From Halobacillus salinarum (GTDB lineage Bacteria; Bacillota; Bacilli; Bacillales; Halobacillaceae): a stretch of DNA of 64,000 bases. The stretch's first letter is position 1. Every line of letters begins with the position of its first letter. Both the position numbers and the translations under genes were made by a program. The notes beneath the pieces were generated by a model that saw only the letters and a list, made by a program, of their open reading frames with translations, had not been told where the DNA came from and did no database searches. Below, piece after piece: positions 63,012 to 64,000 of the stretch. The DNA lies in assembly GCF_022919095.1 (NCBI RefSeq), contig NZ_CP095073.1:1736001-1800000 (forward strand), in the 5' to 3' direction.

Positions 63012-63587
63012 ATGAAAATACGTACGGCTGCTTTGATGTTCATTTTATTGGTAAGTGGTTGTAATGCAGATCAGCGTTCCCCTTTGGAGTCATCTTTTTA
63101 TAATGGTGCTGGAGACAAAATAGGCACGGCTACTTTAAAAGAAATGCCAGAAGGAGTTCAGGTGAAAGTGAAGGTCGAGGGTTTAGATCCAGGGCCCCAT
63201 GCGATCCATGTCCATGAGTTTTCAAAATGTAAAGGGCCGGATTTTATCAGTGCGGGCAACCATTTTAATCCTGACTCGAAGCAGCATGGGTTAATGAATG
63301 CCGAAGGCGCACATGCTGGAGATCTCCCTAATATCGAAGCGGATTCAAGTGGAATGGCCCAAGCAGAGCTTATGCTCAGCGATGCTACTTTAAAAGACAG
63401 TCAGAAGTCACTGCTTCGTAAAGAGGGAACTTCCCTGGTGATTCACAGTGGAGTCGATGATGGATTAACACAGCCCGCAGGAAATTCTGGAGAGAGAATC
63501 GCTTGTGCTAAGATTACATTAGATGCAGATCAGAATGAAACAAGCGATCCAACTGAACCTATGGAGAAACAAAAGAAAAGCAAATAA
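63012..63587 (+). CDS. sodC: Cu/Zn superoxide dismutase lipoprotein (SodC/YojM-like)
   Basis: A 191-residue extracytoplasmic lipoprotein with a signal ending LVSGC (Cys17). The beta-barrel has HAIHVHEFSKC (copper His pair near residues 63-68), SAGNHFNP (bridging His), KQHG and GAHAGDLP (zinc His residues and Asp), and LVIHSGVDD (fourth copper His). The disulfide cysteines are SKC and IACAK. All metal ligands therefore look present, unlike what I remember of B. subtilis YojM, in which one copper ligand is lost. Polar tail after residue 165. Likely active against extracellular superoxide. Confidence 0.92.
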   Translation: MKIRTAALMFILLVSGCNADQRSPLESSFYNGAGDKIGTATLKEMPEGVQVKVKVEGLDPGPHAIHVHEFSKCKGPDFISAGNHFNPDSKQHGLMNAEGAHAGDLPNIEADSSGMAQAELMLSDATLKDSQKSLLRKEGTSLVIHSGVDDGLTQPAGNSGERIACAKITLDADQNETSDPTEPMEKQKKSK

Positions 63588-63701
63588 CACCAGGAGAGGT
63601 CATTATCTTATGAAAACCCATGCAGATCTTAGGGAATTTCTTCCGCTTATTTTCATAAGAAATATAAAGAACTGGGAAAATAGTGTTTCAGACATAATAA
63701 T

Positions 63702-63757
63702 ATCCGAATGAAGGTGAACTTATTAGGATAAGATTTCACCATCATTCGGATTTTTCA
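63702..63757 (+). terminator. Long hairpin downstream of sodC
   Basis: ATCCGAATGAAGGTGAA pairs with TTCACCATCATTCGGAT with one mismatch around a 14-base loop, followed by TTTTT. Confidence 0.75.
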
Positions 63758-63905
63758 TGGCAGATGATCTTCAAATTTCAATGAGCTGAAGGCATGTCCT
63801 CTTCCCCAGAAAATCTTCCTCAGATTAAGGGGATGATGGTAGCATAGGAGATGCAGGTCTTAATCAAACTTCCTTTACCTGCGTACACTCCTCAGGAAGC
63901 AAAGA

Positions 63906-64000
63906 CTACTTGTATGATGTGCCGTTCATGCTGAAGCATTCGCGCATTTTATACTGGTGAACACGAACCTTCGGTGGTTCCGGAATATCCCTGCCCATCA
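63906..64000 (-). CDS. Possible C-terminal end of a gene running off the window
   Basis: An open frame of 31 codons enters from the right edge and ends at 63906, reading MGRDIPEPPKVRVHQYKM and then ECFSMNGTSYK. It could start at the ATG 63998 or extend beyond the window. Composition looks protein-like, but no family is recognisable. I see no other gene in 63756-63905. Confidence 0.25.
   Translation of the reverse strand, partial: MGRDIPEPPKVRVHQYKMRECFSMNGTSYK

Noticed and set aside
63610-63711. A 33-codon frame with AGGAGAGG upstream, after sodC
   Set aside because: The ribosome site is about 11 bases away, the stop lies within a terminator hairpin, and the composition shows no recognisable pattern. 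Possible but unsupported.

Overview
The window looks like chromosome of a low-GC, endospore-forming, probably halophilic member of the Bacillaceae, most like Halobacillus or a close relative. Reasons: strong AGGAGG ribosome binding sites with many TTG and GTG starts; spore genes (an alpha/beta SASP, an SspL-like SASP, CotF-type coat proteins, YunB, LytH, KapB, YutC); a glycine-betaine binding lipoprotein and Na+-coupled transporters; and long stretches in the gene order known from Bacillus subtilis (yus, yur, yun, yut, yum and yui blocks). The genus is inferred from gene content and was not tested by a search. I saw no rRNA, tRNA, CRISPR array, prophage or intact insertion sequence.

Layout. 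1-4.7 kb: glyoxylate shunt (aceB, aceA) and an HpaB-type monooxygenase. 4.6-7 kb: small sporulation-type and hypothetical genes. 7-8 kb: a lone glycine-betaine binding lipoprotein. 8.1-11.5 kb: MoxR ATPase, DUF58 protein and DUF4129 membrane protein. 11.6-12.4 kb: a broken baeRF/VLRF1-type release-factor-like gene. 12.6-14.7 kb: a four-gene operon with a CarH-like adenosylcobalamin-binding sensor domain (frameshifted here) and a PAS-like/STAS protein. 14.7-16.5 kb: paired fluoride channels, a cysteine-less HMA protein and two coat proteins. 16.8-23.3 kb: proline dehydrogenase and the fatty-acid beta-oxidation operon fadNAE behind a FadR operator. 23.4-29.4 kb: yusI, gcvH, yusF, yusE, yusD, a thioredoxin-like gene, tandem SAM riboswitches with metNPQ, and a yurZ gene with an in-frame stop. 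30-35.2 kb: sufCDSUB. 35.3-39.6 kb: exporter, YunD, HD-GYP protein and YunB. 39.6-43.4 kb: a lysine riboswitch with an NhaC-family transporter, then an NSS symporter with its 31-aa partner. 43.4-52.8 kb: lytH (frameshifted), the yut genes and Fe-S genes (NifU-like, YuzD, YuzB, IscA-like). 53-57.5 kb: a degraded dispersed repeat, YumC, NDH-2 with a Rex-like site, and YuiBCD. 57.7-63.6 kb: leucyl aminopeptidase, DeoD, KhtTU, KapB and a SodC lipoprotein.

How the genes fit together. Acetyl-CoA from fadNAE can enter the glyoxylate shunt. SufCDSUB, the NifU-like protein and the IscA-like protein form an Fe-S assembly set. Methionine and lysine uptake sit under riboswitches.

The most unusual locus is the B12/STAS operon. 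It combines the W-x9-EH and E-x-H-x-x-G motifs of B12 photoreceptors with a stressosome-like STAS protein and has no MerR DNA-binding domain, which suggests light or cobalamin sensing routed into a partner-switching pathway. Caution: at least five genes here (DUF4129, baeRF, B12 sensor, fadN, lytH) are each broken by one apparent single-base deletion, three of them in G runs. Consensus errors in the assembly are therefore a serious alternative to real gene decay.
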